Positions 53,981 to 64,000 of a DNA stretch of 64,000 nt are shown piece by piece (the stretch's first letter is position 1; each line of letters opens with the position of its first letter). Location: NCBI GenBank assembly GCA_021527695.1, contig JAKFAO010000011.1:372001-436000 (forward strand), written 5' to 3'. A program made the position numbers and the translations under genes. Below the pieces are notes generated by a model. That model saw only the letters and a list, made by a program, of their open reading frames with translations, made no database searches and had not been told where the DNA came from. This DNA is from Naematelia aurantialba. Its lineage: Eukaryota; Basidiomycota; Tremellomycetes; Tremellales; Naemateliaceae.

Positions 53981-54530
53981 CGCTGAAGAGTCAGGCACAG
54001 CGTCATGAGTAGTTACGTAATGCGGTTGAGCGACAGTGGCGTTGGCAGTGCCCAGTTGGATAGCGGCGGCGATGAGTCGAGTCGTTGGGGTCGGAATGGG
54101 TAAGTGAAAGAAGACAGGCGACACGGCAGGGGAGGGACCAAGACTACGACAAGGACCAGGACCAAAGCCAAGACCGAGAGCAGCGGTCGTAGAGGCGACT
54201 GTGGAAAATGTCAAAACTCTGAATGAGGGAATGGAGCGAGGGAGCGAGGTCAGATAAGTCTCGGTTCTCCTTGAGATGAATATAGCATCTGCTCACGCGT
54301 GGGCCATTGGTACATGCATTCACTATCTGGGCCCGGAATTATACATCTCTATACGAATATGCGCTACGTCTTCTCTCTTCCGTGTTCCGTGTTCCCTCTC
54401 CTCTCCTCTCCTTCCTCGTGCTTCCTCTCCTTCCTCTCCTTCCTCTCCTTCCTTTCCTTCCTCGTGCTTCCTCGTCCACACGCCGCAGTGGTCCTACGCC
54501 GCCCCTCTCCACCACTCTCTCCACCGCGTC
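53981..54530. promoter_or_regulatory. promoter region of UPF0014 gene / 3' flank of Zn2Cys6 gene
   Basis: 550 bases, no supported gene. The UPF0014 reading frame stays open upstream to 54214, so a longer N-terminus cannot be excluded. A CTTCCTCTC pyrimidine repeat lies at 54415-54470. Confidence 0.45.
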
Positions 54531-57500
54531 CTACGCCGCAAACTGGCTGAACCAATCCCCAAATGGCGACGCGCCCTGCCCCGGGGTCTGCGTCTGCGTC
54601 TGCGAGGCCGCGCCAAGCGTCAGGTCCAACTGCGACAACCCCGCCTCTCCGCCTAGCATCTGCATCTGCCCCGGCACGCCCGCTCCTCCATTCCCATTCG
54701 GCTGTCCGTGTCCCCCGTGTCCTCCCTGTCCCACGTGTCCCCCGTGCCCTCCGGGTCCCCCAAGTCCTCCGGGTCCCCCAAGTCCTCCCTGTCCTCCCTG
54801 TCCCCCGTGTCCTCCCTGTACTCCGAGTCCTCCCTGTACGCCCTGTTGCTGCTGCTGCTGCTGGAATTGCTGTTGCTGGTGGTGTTCGGCGACGCCTTGG
54901 ATAGACGGATACAGTTCGGGGACGCCACCGAACACCGGGATCTGGAAGGGGACTTGCGGGGCAAGCACGAGCTCGTGTTCCTGCGGCGCGGGCTGGGCGA
55001 GGTCGAGCGGGAGGTCGGGGTTGAAGCCCAGCGACGTGACGAGCCTGGAGAGTCAGTCCTCCGAGCGAGGCAGTGGAAGGGTTGACACCTGCAAGACAGA
55101 GATAGAGCGCTGAGAACAGAGAGCAGAGAGCAGACAGACAGAAATGTGATACCATGTTCGGAGGATCATGTGATGGGAGGACTGGATGAAGATGCTCCGG
55201 TCATCGGATCATCCACGAGTTCCAGCCACGCCAGCCAAAGGTTGGAATGTAAGAGGCATCCCAAGTGATTCGGCAAAGACAGGAAAGCACAAGAATTGAG
55301 AGAAGCATAAATTGCAGAAAAGCACAAGAATTGCAGAAAAGCACAAGAATTGCAGAGAAGCACAAGAACCTCGTAAAGAAAGCGGACGCACTGCAAAAAG
55401 TCGCGCTGGGCATTGGCGTTCATCATCCACGCCGCCATCTCGCCGACGTGCCGCTCCCATTCGGACTGCATGTCCCTCGTCTCGGTCGGCAAGACGGGCT
55501 CTTCGCTCTCTTGGGCATTCTCGCAGGCGTCCAGACACGCGTTTGCCATGTCCTCTGAGGTGCGTCAGCGTTACGTCTCTAGCGATATATATATATATAT
55601 ACGTGGAGAGACAGTGTGACGGATCATCTCCGATTCTGAAGTATGGGTGGACGTGGAGAGCTAGTGTGAAGGACCTAGATGTGGTCCAGAAGAGAGACCC
55701 ACCAAAGGCATCGCGGAACGGCTCGGCCGCTTTAAAGTGCTGCGCATACACGAACAAGCTCGTCGAGCACGCCCTGATAGCCTTACTCGACTCGCGCAGG
55801 GGGATCACCTTTGGAGACGTCAGGAGACAGTGCAGGAGCGTCAAGCCCGTCAGGAAGATACTGTGCAGGTCGGTGAGGGAGAGCGAGTTGGCCAGAGGGT
55901 AGTTCTGGTGCAGGCGGCGGTATATCTGGCACTGGGCGGCACATGACTGCGCGCACAGGAGCAGGAACTCGTCGTGCGGCTTGGCGGACGCCGTGAACGG
56001 GCGGAGCAGCATCAGCCGAGCCTGAATGGCGAAAAAATGAGCACTTCGTATCGCTTTCTCAAGACGAGTGGGAGCGACCTACAGCCTCGGCTTTGGCAAA
56101 GAACCAGTCCTCTGAGCAGCACGGCACGCAGGCCCACGCGGCACCTTCCGGCCGTTTCGGGATCGCCTCGCGCCACTTTTCGATCTTCTCCAGCAGCTGC
56201 TTGACTTCGTCCCGCGTCTCTGCCAGACGCGTGTCGACGCGATACACCGTCTTCTGGATCTGCGCCTCGATCCGCCGCAGGCGGATAATGTGCAGCGCAC
56301 TCGACATGCTCGTCAGGGGCCGACCGGGCACCGCGTCGTGGTCGACCGAAAGCGGCGAGTCGAGCGGCGCGCTTCCGGCCCGTGCGCTGCCTGGGAGCGC
56401 ACCGGACGACACGTCCGAGTCGCACATCACGTCCAGAGGGAGGGCCTGGTCGACATCGCGATCGTCGATACCGAGCGGCCGCCCGAGCGTGAGCGCGAAC
56501 CACCGATCCAGGCCGTACACAGTCCACCAGACGCGTTTGCGGATCTCCTCGGCGTACGGCGTGCTCGATTTGGGCATTCGCCGCCGGCGGTGCAGCCCCA
56601 TCTCGAGGCACATCTTCATGGCGATTCCCGTCAGGTGCCATACCGACGGGCCCTCGGTACATCGCAACGAGTACATGACGAGGTAGAGGAAGGCTTGTAC
56701 GTTCCTGGCACCTGGGTCAGTGGTGTCCCATCAGGTCAGAGAGACGTGGACCTACTCGACATTGTGGAGCGTGACGACCAGGTCCAGATGCTCGAGCGCA
56801 GCGGCATAGTATGCTTCGGGATCCGCTACACCCGGAAGCGGCACCCCCTGCAGCAGTCTGGCCCCGATAGCATACACCATCCTGCCAATTAGCACCGCCA
56901 GCCAGAGAAAGGAAGCGAAACAGAGAAGGAAGGTGGGAAGACAGAAAAATCCGAGTGGGAAACGGCGCCTCACCAGATGAAAAACGTCGCCGTGCCCTTT
57001 TCCCGCCCTTCTGCCGAGTTGATCGGAAACTGCCCCTTCTTGACGATCATCTCGTCCTGCCTTGCAAGCCAGCCGCGCAGCTGGCGCCAGTCGACAAATG
57101 GGTACCGCGCCTGAACGTGCATGAAGAAACTGTCCAACAGGGCAGCGCCGACCTCCTTGGCCGGGAGGGACGGAGGCACAAACGCGTGAGATGTGTGGTA
57201 TCTAGGCTGAAATGTCTCTTTCGGCGAGAACAGAGTCGACTGCGGCCGGTGTAGAGTCCCCAGAAGGGTTTTTGCCCACATGTATCCCGAGCTCGCACCG
57301 AGGTAATGTGGCTCAGACGCCGAGTTGAGCGATAAGAGCGCGACGCCCGCCGCGATCTCACTTTTGACCTTGCCCTCGCCTTCGCCCTCGGGCGCTACGC
57401 CCTCGACCTCCTCGTCAGATGGCAGCCGGCGGTTCTTTTCGTGCAGGTGGTCCGAGATGAGCTGGTCCTCCGGGTTGAGATCTGCGAGCCGAGCCTCGAG

Positions 57501-58035
57501 CGCCGCGATCCGGCTCTCCAAGAAGGAAATGTACTCGACCGGATATTCCGTCTGCCCTGTTTAGCCAGGTATAATAGCAGTAGCACGGCCGCTCACCTTG
57601 GGTGGCCGTTCTTGCAGCACGCAGTCGGCGCCGGCCTTCTCACACGACTTGCACGGGTCGTTTGGCCCCCTGCCCTCCATGTTACATCGCTGCTTGCGAG
57701 ACTTGCATCGCTACTGCGTGTCAGCATCATGCTTGCCATCATAGCACAGTGTGATGGCACCAGCAGGACACCCGTGGCACCGTGTGCACACAAGTGTCCT
57801 CTCTCGTCGATGACCAGGCCATGCCTCGGCTGACGTGGAACCGGCTGGGAAAGACGGGGGAGCTCTCGCTCGGATTGGGACGGGGCTATGGCTGGGAGTG
57901 CCTGTGACTGACATTACAGGCCAGTGCGATCCGCCTTGCACGTTTCTTTGCGGGTTGGTCCACCGATTCGGCATCGGAATCGGACCCTGCGGTATTGGCA
58001 GGCGGCACGGAAGAAGTTGCCGACGTCGAGGGCAT
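54531..58035 (-). CDS. Zn2Cys6 fungal transcription factor
   Basis: Nine minus-strand exons (58035-57913, 57710-57597, 57551-56974, 56881-56756, 56704-56083, 56021-55703, 55554-55392, 55194-55153, 55044-54531) give 866 residues. The zinc cluster is split by intron 1: LACN then RCKSRKQRCN, NDPCKSCEKAGADC (C-x2-C-x6-C-x12-C-x2-C-x6-C), preceded by AKKRARR. A short linker and FLESRIAALEARLADL coiled coil follow, then the PF04082 fungal-specific domain with YPFVDWRQLRGWL, CTEGPSVWHLTGIAMKMCLE and RKRVWWTVYGLDRWFALTLG. The tail is Gln- then Gly/His/Gln-rich. Most similar in build to Xlr1/Gal4-type activators; target genes unknown. The exons near 55392 and 55194 are the least certain; the intron there holds GCACAAGAATTGCAGAAAA repeats. 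Confidence 0.85.
54700..54860 (-). repeat. coding Gly/Gln/His-rich repeat of the Zn2Cys6 factor
   Basis: Repeating GGHGGQGG/GGPGGLGG units follow a poly-Gln run at the protein's C-terminus; likely a disordered activation region. Confidence 0.85.
55300..55372 (+). repeat. 19-20 nt tandem repeat in a transcription-factor intron
   Basis: Four units of GCACAAGAATTGCAGARAA between exons 7 and 8. Confidence 0.85.
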
Positions 58036-59531
58036 CGTGTCGTCCGGCTCTGATCTCTCTGCCGCAGTCGAGGGGGAGGGGACAATGCCTCTTCAGTCTC
58101 GCACGTTGTTAGATAGTCTAGCCTGGTTGCTGAGGGTGCCGATCTGGGTGATTAGGGACGGCTATACCTGAACGAGGGCAGGTGATGAGAGCTCGTGGTG
58201 AGAGCGATACGAGGCTCGGGCAACGGCTGCCATTGCCGATAAGGGGGGCACGGGAATTTGATTCCGCCCGTCCACGCGACTATACAAGGTGTCTGAAACG
58301 GGTCATGGATCAATGCATGCGGGTCATCTCACGTCTAGTCTATACGATACAACAAAAGTCGTACAGCAGAGTAACAGAGATGCAAGAGCAGTCGGATGAC
58401 AAGATGTCGTGCCCGTTTAGTCCTCAATCCTCCATACGCGACCCAAAGAGCCAGGAAGGATCAAGGGTGGACGGGCCCGCGCCGCCCCTCGACCGAAATC
58501 AAGAGGCTCGGTTGTCTGGCCTTGAGCAATCCATGTTCCATAAGCGACTAGTAAGGCCCCTCCGTGGGGCGAGGGAGGGGTCTAGGCAATGCGCATGGGG
58601 GGAGGGGGGTGTGGGTAAAGAAGGGCGGGTAGGGAGGAAGGACGGGTAGGGAGGAGGAAGGACGGGTAAGGGAGGAAGAAGGGTGGAGTGCAGGTTGTGC
58701 GCAGATGGCGGGTTAGTAATGCGGCGCAGATGGCTTCAGGTGCGATGCACATGGCTTCAGATCTCGTTGGCTGTTGGCCGTGAGGACCTCGAGAGGATCG
58801 GTAAGGCTGAGTCGGTGAGTGAAGTCGCAGGTCAGCGGGGAGTGCACCGTCGTCGAGCGATAGGCGGCATCGGCCTCTGACAGGTCAGCGCACGGGAGAC
58901 ATGTGGTAGCGCATTCGTTGGTTGATGAGCAAATATCTTCTATGCGTCTTGAAGATTGGCCAGTGACCAGAACCAGAGTATCGAGAAGAGCAACTACGAG
59001 TCTGGATGAATTCAGTTTCGGTACATGGTCGGAAGTGTGACGTGGCATTTCCATAGAGCCAGCCGGCCGCCTGCCCCAGTCCGTCATAGACAATACGCTA
59101 CTCGCTGTTTCGACTGCTGTCGCCTGTTGTGCCTCTTGTCCCAATAACCATCGACGAGCTCCTGATTCACACACAACCTCGCAGGATGGTCTGACGTTTC
59201 AGCGCTGCTCACGACGCAAACTCCTTTGTCTGACGGCCTTCTGACCCTCCTCACCTGTCATGACCAACTCGCGGCCGCATCCGGATCATGACTGCCCTTT
59301 CACTTCACTTCATCGTCCATTCCTGCCAATCCTGAAGGATGTACTTGGAATTGTCTGCGAAGGTCGACGAGGATGCGAAGGTGCAGAGAGGTATATGAGG
59401 TGGACGGCTGACGATGACTGACCACCACTCACACATCACACCTGCCAACGACATCAAAAGGACATCTCACGAGACCGTCAGAGCCATTGCTCCATTACTT
59501 ACCACTCATACCACCTTGACGACCAACCAAC
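58036..59531. other. long intergenic region
   Basis: About 1.5 kb without a gene I can support. Contains a G-rich GGGAGGAAGGACGG repeat block (58590-58685). The first part is presumably the promoter of the Zn2Cys6 factor, the last part that of the small ORF at 59532. Confidence 0.45.
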
Positions 59532-60023
59532 ATGCCCGCGACTCACCCGTTCCTCACCAACCAGGCGCCATTCCTGCCTCGAACGTCCTCGTCCAGCTCG
59601 ATCCACTCGACGAGCTCCTCTAGGTCCACCCACTGTTCTCGCGACACACATGCCTCATCGTCGTCGTCCTCATCCTCAGCGTCGAACAAGCCATCGTTAT
59701 CAATTTCGATATCGACTCGACCTACTCCATGCTCCCACCAACGGTCGATCGCCTCGGGTGCAACACCACAAACACACGTCGCGACAAACCTCTCCCCTGT
59801 CCCGCAATACTCCGATTCGCATTTCGAGTATACCTGTCTCCGGTTCATGCGACAAGCAGAAGCTTCCGATCACGTCTTTGGCAGCGTGTCCAGCCGTAGT
59901 GGAGGACTAAGCGTGGAAGAACGAGAAGCGATGCGTCGAGCCGCGGATGCTCGGGACGAGCAACGACGACAGGACCAGCCCAGAGCGAAGAAGGTGCGGA
60001 GACTGGGCAGGCTGTTCTTGTAG
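59532..60023 (+). CDS. hypothetical Ser-rich small protein
   Basis: Single-exon frame of 163 residues with a good start context (CAACATG). N-terminal half is Ser/Thr-rich (RTSSSSSIHSTSSSRST), then FEYTCLRFMRQAEASDHVFG and a charged helix SVEEREAMRRAADARDEQRR ending KKVRRLGRLFL. No family recognised. A 101-codon acidic frame overlaps on the opposite strand (59543-59848), so the coding strand is not certain. The C-terminal charged helix and the basic end favour the plus strand. Confidence 0.45.
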   Translation: MPATHPFLTNQAPFLPRTSSSSSIHSTSSSRSTHCSRDTHASSSSSSSSASNKPSLSISISTRPTPCSHQRSIASGATPQTHVATNLSPVPQYSDSHFEYTCLRFMRQAEASDHVFGSVSSRSGGLSVEEREAMRRAADARDEQRRQDQPRAKKVRRLGRLFL

Positions 60024-60316
60024 GCTTGTCGGGGCTCCCCCATGAATGCGACAGTCATGTACTCCATATCTCGCCATATAAACGTGCAAATGGCATTGAT
60101 CGCGCTGCCATTTTGCCTCACCTCGGAGGCCGGTGTGATTTTGCCACCGCGTGCTTCGGGGCGTTTTGTGCCTGGAACCGACTGACGGCGGGGGCGCATT
60201 CCATCTCGGGGTCGATCATCTTTCTCTCTCTCTCTCTGTGCAGCAAAACTGAATACAGGCATCCATGTCACGCAACGATCTCTCCCAGTGAACCTGCTCA
60301 CCTCTGTCGCAGCAGG

Positions 60317-62574
60317 ATGATCGACACGGTGCCCCCCGAGGTGCTCTCGCACATTGCGCTCCACTTGACTCTGCTAGACACACTCCCCACCCCGCCAGTA
60401 CCGCTGTTACTAACCTCCAAATCGATCTACTCGACCCTCGCGCCAACGGCCAACCCGAGGCTGTATGCACGCCTCTTTCGCGCTGCATTCGATATCGACG
60501 CGGCCGAGCGCAGGGCAGAGGGGGAGGTCAACGCGAGCGATATCGTGCGAGAGCTGGAGAAGCGGACGAGATGCCTCGCCAGGCTGGGGCGGATGGTGCA
60601 GAGGCGCGACGTGTCGCAGGTGACCGACGATGATCTCTGGGTCATCTATATCATGCTAGTAGAGAATGGTGAGCCCTTTCCCCACTTTGCCCCTCCTCTT
60701 TCCTCTCCTCTTTCCCTCCCCTCAGCAGCCCGTACCACCGCCTCCATAGCATGTAATTTCCTCGCTGCGATTGGCCGAGGCCGAGACTGACGTTGCCCAG
60801 ACGGGAAGAACCTGCAACACCTCTTGTCGGGCGACTTCCACCTCCTAGCCTTTCTACGACTCTACCACGAGCAAAACCTCTTGATGGCCGCTGTGGAGCC
60901 TGGCTATCCGGCCGAGACAGTCGGACGAGCCCTGGTCATGTGGATCACGTGGCTGTTGTCGACGCATGGGGGCTTGCCGCCCGAACCTCCAGAGCAGCGT
61001 GACGAGCGGCTATTTGTGCTGCGGCCGTACGTCTTTGCGGCCCAGCAGTACGAGTTGTACTTTGCGCCATGGACAATCCAGGACCTACCCACCATGGCTC
61101 ATACCCCTGCGACCTTGGCGGCCGACACCGACGCCAGCGCCAACGCCGGCGTGAATCCATTCATCGCGGACCTCGCGCCGCGATCGCGGCGAGTGACGAT
61201 CGAGCTGTTTGGACGGCAAGTGGCGCTGTCTCCACCCATCCTGGCGCACGCAGCGATGCTGCTGTTCTTCACGCGCCGATCGCCGTCGGACCGCCTCGAC
61301 GGCGGACTCGATATCGCCACCCCGTTCGCCGCGATGGTCGACCCCGACATTACCGGGCCTGCAAACCTCAACGGCATGCTGCATGTCCAGGCCGAGTCGG
61401 ACGAGGGCGACGAGCGGTCGCTCCGGTCACTCATCGCGTCGTCACGGACCCATGACAGAGACTACCGCCGCCTGGTGTCGTGCTACGACGCATCGGTCTG
61501 CCGAGGGATGCCACGCGGAGCCTGGCGAGGAGCGTGGGACGGCAACTGGGAAGGCAACTTTTCGTTTTTCGACTTTGACGCGTTTCGCGAGATGCTGGCG
61601 GGCCAGACGTATGCGCTGTACGAGGGGCCGTTTGGCGAGCAGGCGCAGGTGTGGCGGCTGAAGGAGACGTTCGTGAGGCGTAAGCAGGCGCCGTGGCACG
61701 AGCGCAAGGGCAAGGCGGTTGGAAAGGGCAAGGGGAAGGGGAAAGCCAAGGACGAGACGGCTTCGGCGTCGGCTTCGGCGCCTGCGTCGACATCTCAAGC
61801 TGTCAGTAATGGATTGGCCGGGGTCAGTGGCGAAGAAGACATGGCCGCTCGTGCGCAAGGCGCACAGGTAGAGGTAGAGGAAGAGGACGGGGAGGGGAGG
61901 GGAGAGGGACAGGGGGCGTCAGAGGCTACACCGCGGGGCCTGCCAGTCGTCGGGCCCATGACCAACGCCGGCTTCCCGACGGACGTGCCGCCGTCGTCCT
62001 CGGCGGGTCTGGCCTCCGCGACTGCAGAAGCTATCACCCTCCGCGAGACGATAGCGCAGCAAGTCGCCTCGCTGGAGGGGTACGAGGTGGTGCCTCCGGA
62101 CGAGCTGGAGGATGCCCTGGAAGACGGGGGCGAGGAGCAGGGCGTGGAGATGTTGCTCACGGGTACGGGACATTCGGCGTGGGGCCGGTTTATCCTGAAA
62201 GGGAGGGTGAGGGGGTGGGACGGGATGGCTTCGTTAGTCAAGGAGTACGCGGTGAGCTGGCTCTTTGTTGCATCTACAACATCTCCGTCTTCTACAGTCA
62301 GAATTTGCCATTCTCTCCCCCTTCCGCTTCAGGGCTCCCACGGCTCAGCACTCCCTTCCACCGTAGCGCTCCCCGCGTACCCTTTACTGTAGCCCTCTGC
62401 GCAGAATGGTAGAACGGACGACGCTGACGTCTGGCTCAGCCCGATTCACGAGGCAAGTGGATATACAGGGGCTACGTCCTTGGGGGGGATACGTTTGTCG
62501 GCCGGTGGCGAGATACGTTTACGCCCGAGGAGTATGTGGGGTACGAAGGGACGTTTATCCTCAACCGCCGATGA
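60317..62574 (+). CDS. F-box-like protein, basidiomycete-type
   Basis: Three exons (60317-60668, 60801-62251, 62440-62574) give 645 residues. The N-terminus MIDTVPPEVLSHIALHLTLL is an F-box-like helix start, followed by PVPLLLTSKSIYSTLA. The middle has helical stretches and aromatic FRDF-like segments (NWEGNFSFFDFDAFREML), then a Lys/Gly and acidic disordered insert (61690-62080). The last exon encodes SRGKWIYRGYVLGGDTFVGR and WRDTFTPEEYVGYEGTF, a C-terminal pattern I associate with F-box proteins of fungi. Likely a substrate adaptor of SCF ubiquitin ligase; substrate unknown. The 135-nt last exon is preceded by a 188-nt intron. Confidence 0.7.
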
Positions 62575-63231
62575 GGCGGCTTGTACAGGGAGTGGCGGGG
62601 ACAGCGACAGTGCGACAGGGCGACAGCGACTCGGGAGACAGAGCGACAGGGCGACAGAAGATCACGGCGCTTACAGCGACAGATGGTCACGGGATAGAGA
62701 GGTCGAGGAATAGAGGACACGGACACGAGGGGAGGCGACAGCGACAGCGACACGGACGAGGGTTCGAGGCAGGATTCGGACACGACGAGAGCCGATAAGG
62801 ACTAGACGGCAGAGGAAGAGCCTGTAGCCTACATACGCATTCACGCTTTCACTACATGCACACTTACGCATCGGTCACCTAGCCTTCGTACGGCACGATG
62901 CGGTACATTTACGTTGGCAGCAGAGCACCACAGCATGGTCATGCATCTGGCAGGGTGCTGACACACGCTTCGTGCGTTGCAGCGTTCGTCGTCAGTTACG
63001 TTTGGAAGTCATTCTCGTTCAGGCAAAACAGAAGAGCTCTCCTAGCGGAATTGTGCTATGTGTACCACCGCAGTGAATATTGTCGATAACAGGACAGTCC
63101 CGCCATAGCGTCACAAATGCATCATGCGTCGATCCCAACTAAGACGCACCAGCAGCATGCGACATACATCTTGCAGTATGAGCACGCATCATGCAGTCCT
63201 TGTATGCCGTACCCAGCCGCTACCACAGCCG
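62575..63231. other. convergent intergenic region with GCGACAG repeats
   Basis: 657 bases, no gene. GACAGGGCGACAGCGAC-type repeats fill 62592-62755, directly after the F-box gene stop. Confidence 0.6.
62592..62755 (+). repeat. (GCGACAG)-type degenerate tandem array
   Basis: Many GACAG/GCGACA units with interruptions in the 3' flank of the F-box gene. Confidence 0.75.
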
Positions 63232-63927
63232 CTACCGCTCCCGGGCCTCGGGAACACCAATGACCGCGTCTGACCGCCTGACCACCTCGGCCGCTTTCCG
63301 CTTGACGACGCCCTCCATCTCGTCCCTTACGACCCTGCACCCGTCGACGCCGAGCCGCAGCATCTCCTCGAACCGGTCCACATGGAGGCGCGTCTCCATC
63401 GCGGCCAGCGTGACTTTGCCGCTCGCCGGACAGCTGGCCACGACGAGGTGCGGCAGGTCGGCCTCTTCGGGCGCGGAGAGGTCGAGCAGCGGCTGGGTCA
63501 GGTGCAGGCCGACGGAGAGGGAGGTGGTGTAGTCCAGCATGGAGATGCCGGCGTCCAGGAGGGCGAGGGTCGTCGCGTTGATGGCGGTGGGCAGGATGCC
63601 TTTGGTCGTCAGCGGCGCGCGTCGGCAGGGTAGTGAAGCAAACAGCAACGAGCAACGAGCAAAGAACAACAAGCAGAAGGTAGGAGAAGACAGCGCAACG
63701 TCCATCTTTCATGACGGAACGGACGTTCATTCAGGGACAGAGGAGCATGGGGTGCGAGGGAAGAAGCGGGGTCGAGTAGATGGACAGCTGGAAAGTGGGA
63801 CGTGCACTCACCTCCGTCGGCTGAGATGACCTGAATGTCAATGGTGATCTCCGATCGGGGGTACAGATGGAGCATGATGACAGGCTCGAAGGTCTGTCTT
63901 ATACTGGCTGCGATCTCTGTTAATCGC
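63232..63927 (-). CDS. SKI6: exosome core subunit Rrp41/Ski6, 3' part
   Basis: Two minus-strand exons are visible (63927-63812 and 63600-63232); the start lies beyond the right edge. The sequence follows RNase PH subunit Rrp41: LTEIAASIRQTFEPVIMLHL, YPRSEITIDIQVISADGG, ILPTAINATTLALLDAGISM, PLLDLSAPEEADLPHLVVAS, KVTLAAMETRLHVDRFEEML. This covers roughly the second half of the protein to its natural end. Rrp41 pairs with Rrp45 in the exosome ring. The intron 63601-63811 (211 nt) includes CAACGAGCAA repeats. Confidence 0.9.
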
Positions 63928-64000
63928 CTAGAGTCTGTCAGCTCATGCGACCGCGGCTGCAGGCGTGGGGGTGGATGCGAAGGGAAGGAAGTAAGAGATC

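Noticed and set aside
58182..59174. open frames 58182-58649 (+) and 58713-59174 (-)
   Set aside because: No domain, no family, no splice-supported extension and random-looking composition in a long spacer.

Overview
The window is intron-rich, GC-rich nuclear DNA from a fungus, most likely a basidiomycete, and my best guess is a yeast-like lineage such as Tremellomycetes. Genes are 0.6 to 5.6 kb and sit close together on both strands. They carry up to 12 introns, most of them 33-65 nt long with GTRNGT donors and a CTGAC or CTGAT branch site just before the acceptor. The gene set is eukaryotic housekeeping: septin, eIF5A, exosome, neddylation, GPI synthesis, inner nuclear membrane. I joined exons by hand and checked that most complete models keep frame through every junction, so internal boundaries are good inferences but not transcript-confirmed. 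No rRNA, tRNA, transposon or virus was recognised.

Layout, left: a 5'-truncated amidohydrolase-like gene (to 1160); a Sec7-PH ARF exchange factor (1564-7177); an MFS transporter of the Dal5 type (8077-10511); an SDR oxidoreductase (11196-12846); PIG-P of the GPI-GlcNAc transferase (13027-14344, minus); septin CDC10 (14597-15956, minus), divergent from a Heh/Src1/MAN1 inner nuclear membrane protein (16299-19040); and DCN1 neddylation ligase (19986-22174).

Middle: a 1392-residue CRIB-domain protein with a His-rich tract (22428-26728, minus); an AAGAB/p34 adaptin-binding protein (27289-29831, minus); eIF5A (30273-31308, minus), divergent from a histone-fold protein of the TAF3/TAF8/SPT7 kind (31683-33608); NST1 (34221-38154, minus), divergent from mitochondrial GatA-like amidase (38648-40566); exosome RRP46 (40760-42199, minus), divergent from a phosphatidylserine decarboxylase (42580-44465); a DUF2462 small basic protein (44608-45219, minus), divergent from adenine phosphoribosyltransferase (45532-46568).

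Right: a GT31 galactosyltransferase with a very long cytosolic extension (47445-51296, minus); a UPF0014/FetB-like membrane protein (51929-53980, minus); a Zn2Cys6 transcription factor (54531-58035, minus); a small Ser-rich ORF (59532-60023); an F-box-like protein (60317-62574); and the 3' part of exosome RRP41/SKI6 (63232 to the right edge, minus).

The genes do not form a pathway or cluster. The unusual material lies in gene architecture: micro-exons of 14-26 nt, introns near or below 33 nt, a GC-AG intron, sense-strand pyrimidine microsatellites inside the larger introns, and several proteins with large low-complexity additions (CRIB/His-rich, GT31 with DGADW repeats, AAGAB with acidic repeats, histone-fold protein with three IRLRLG-type motifs).
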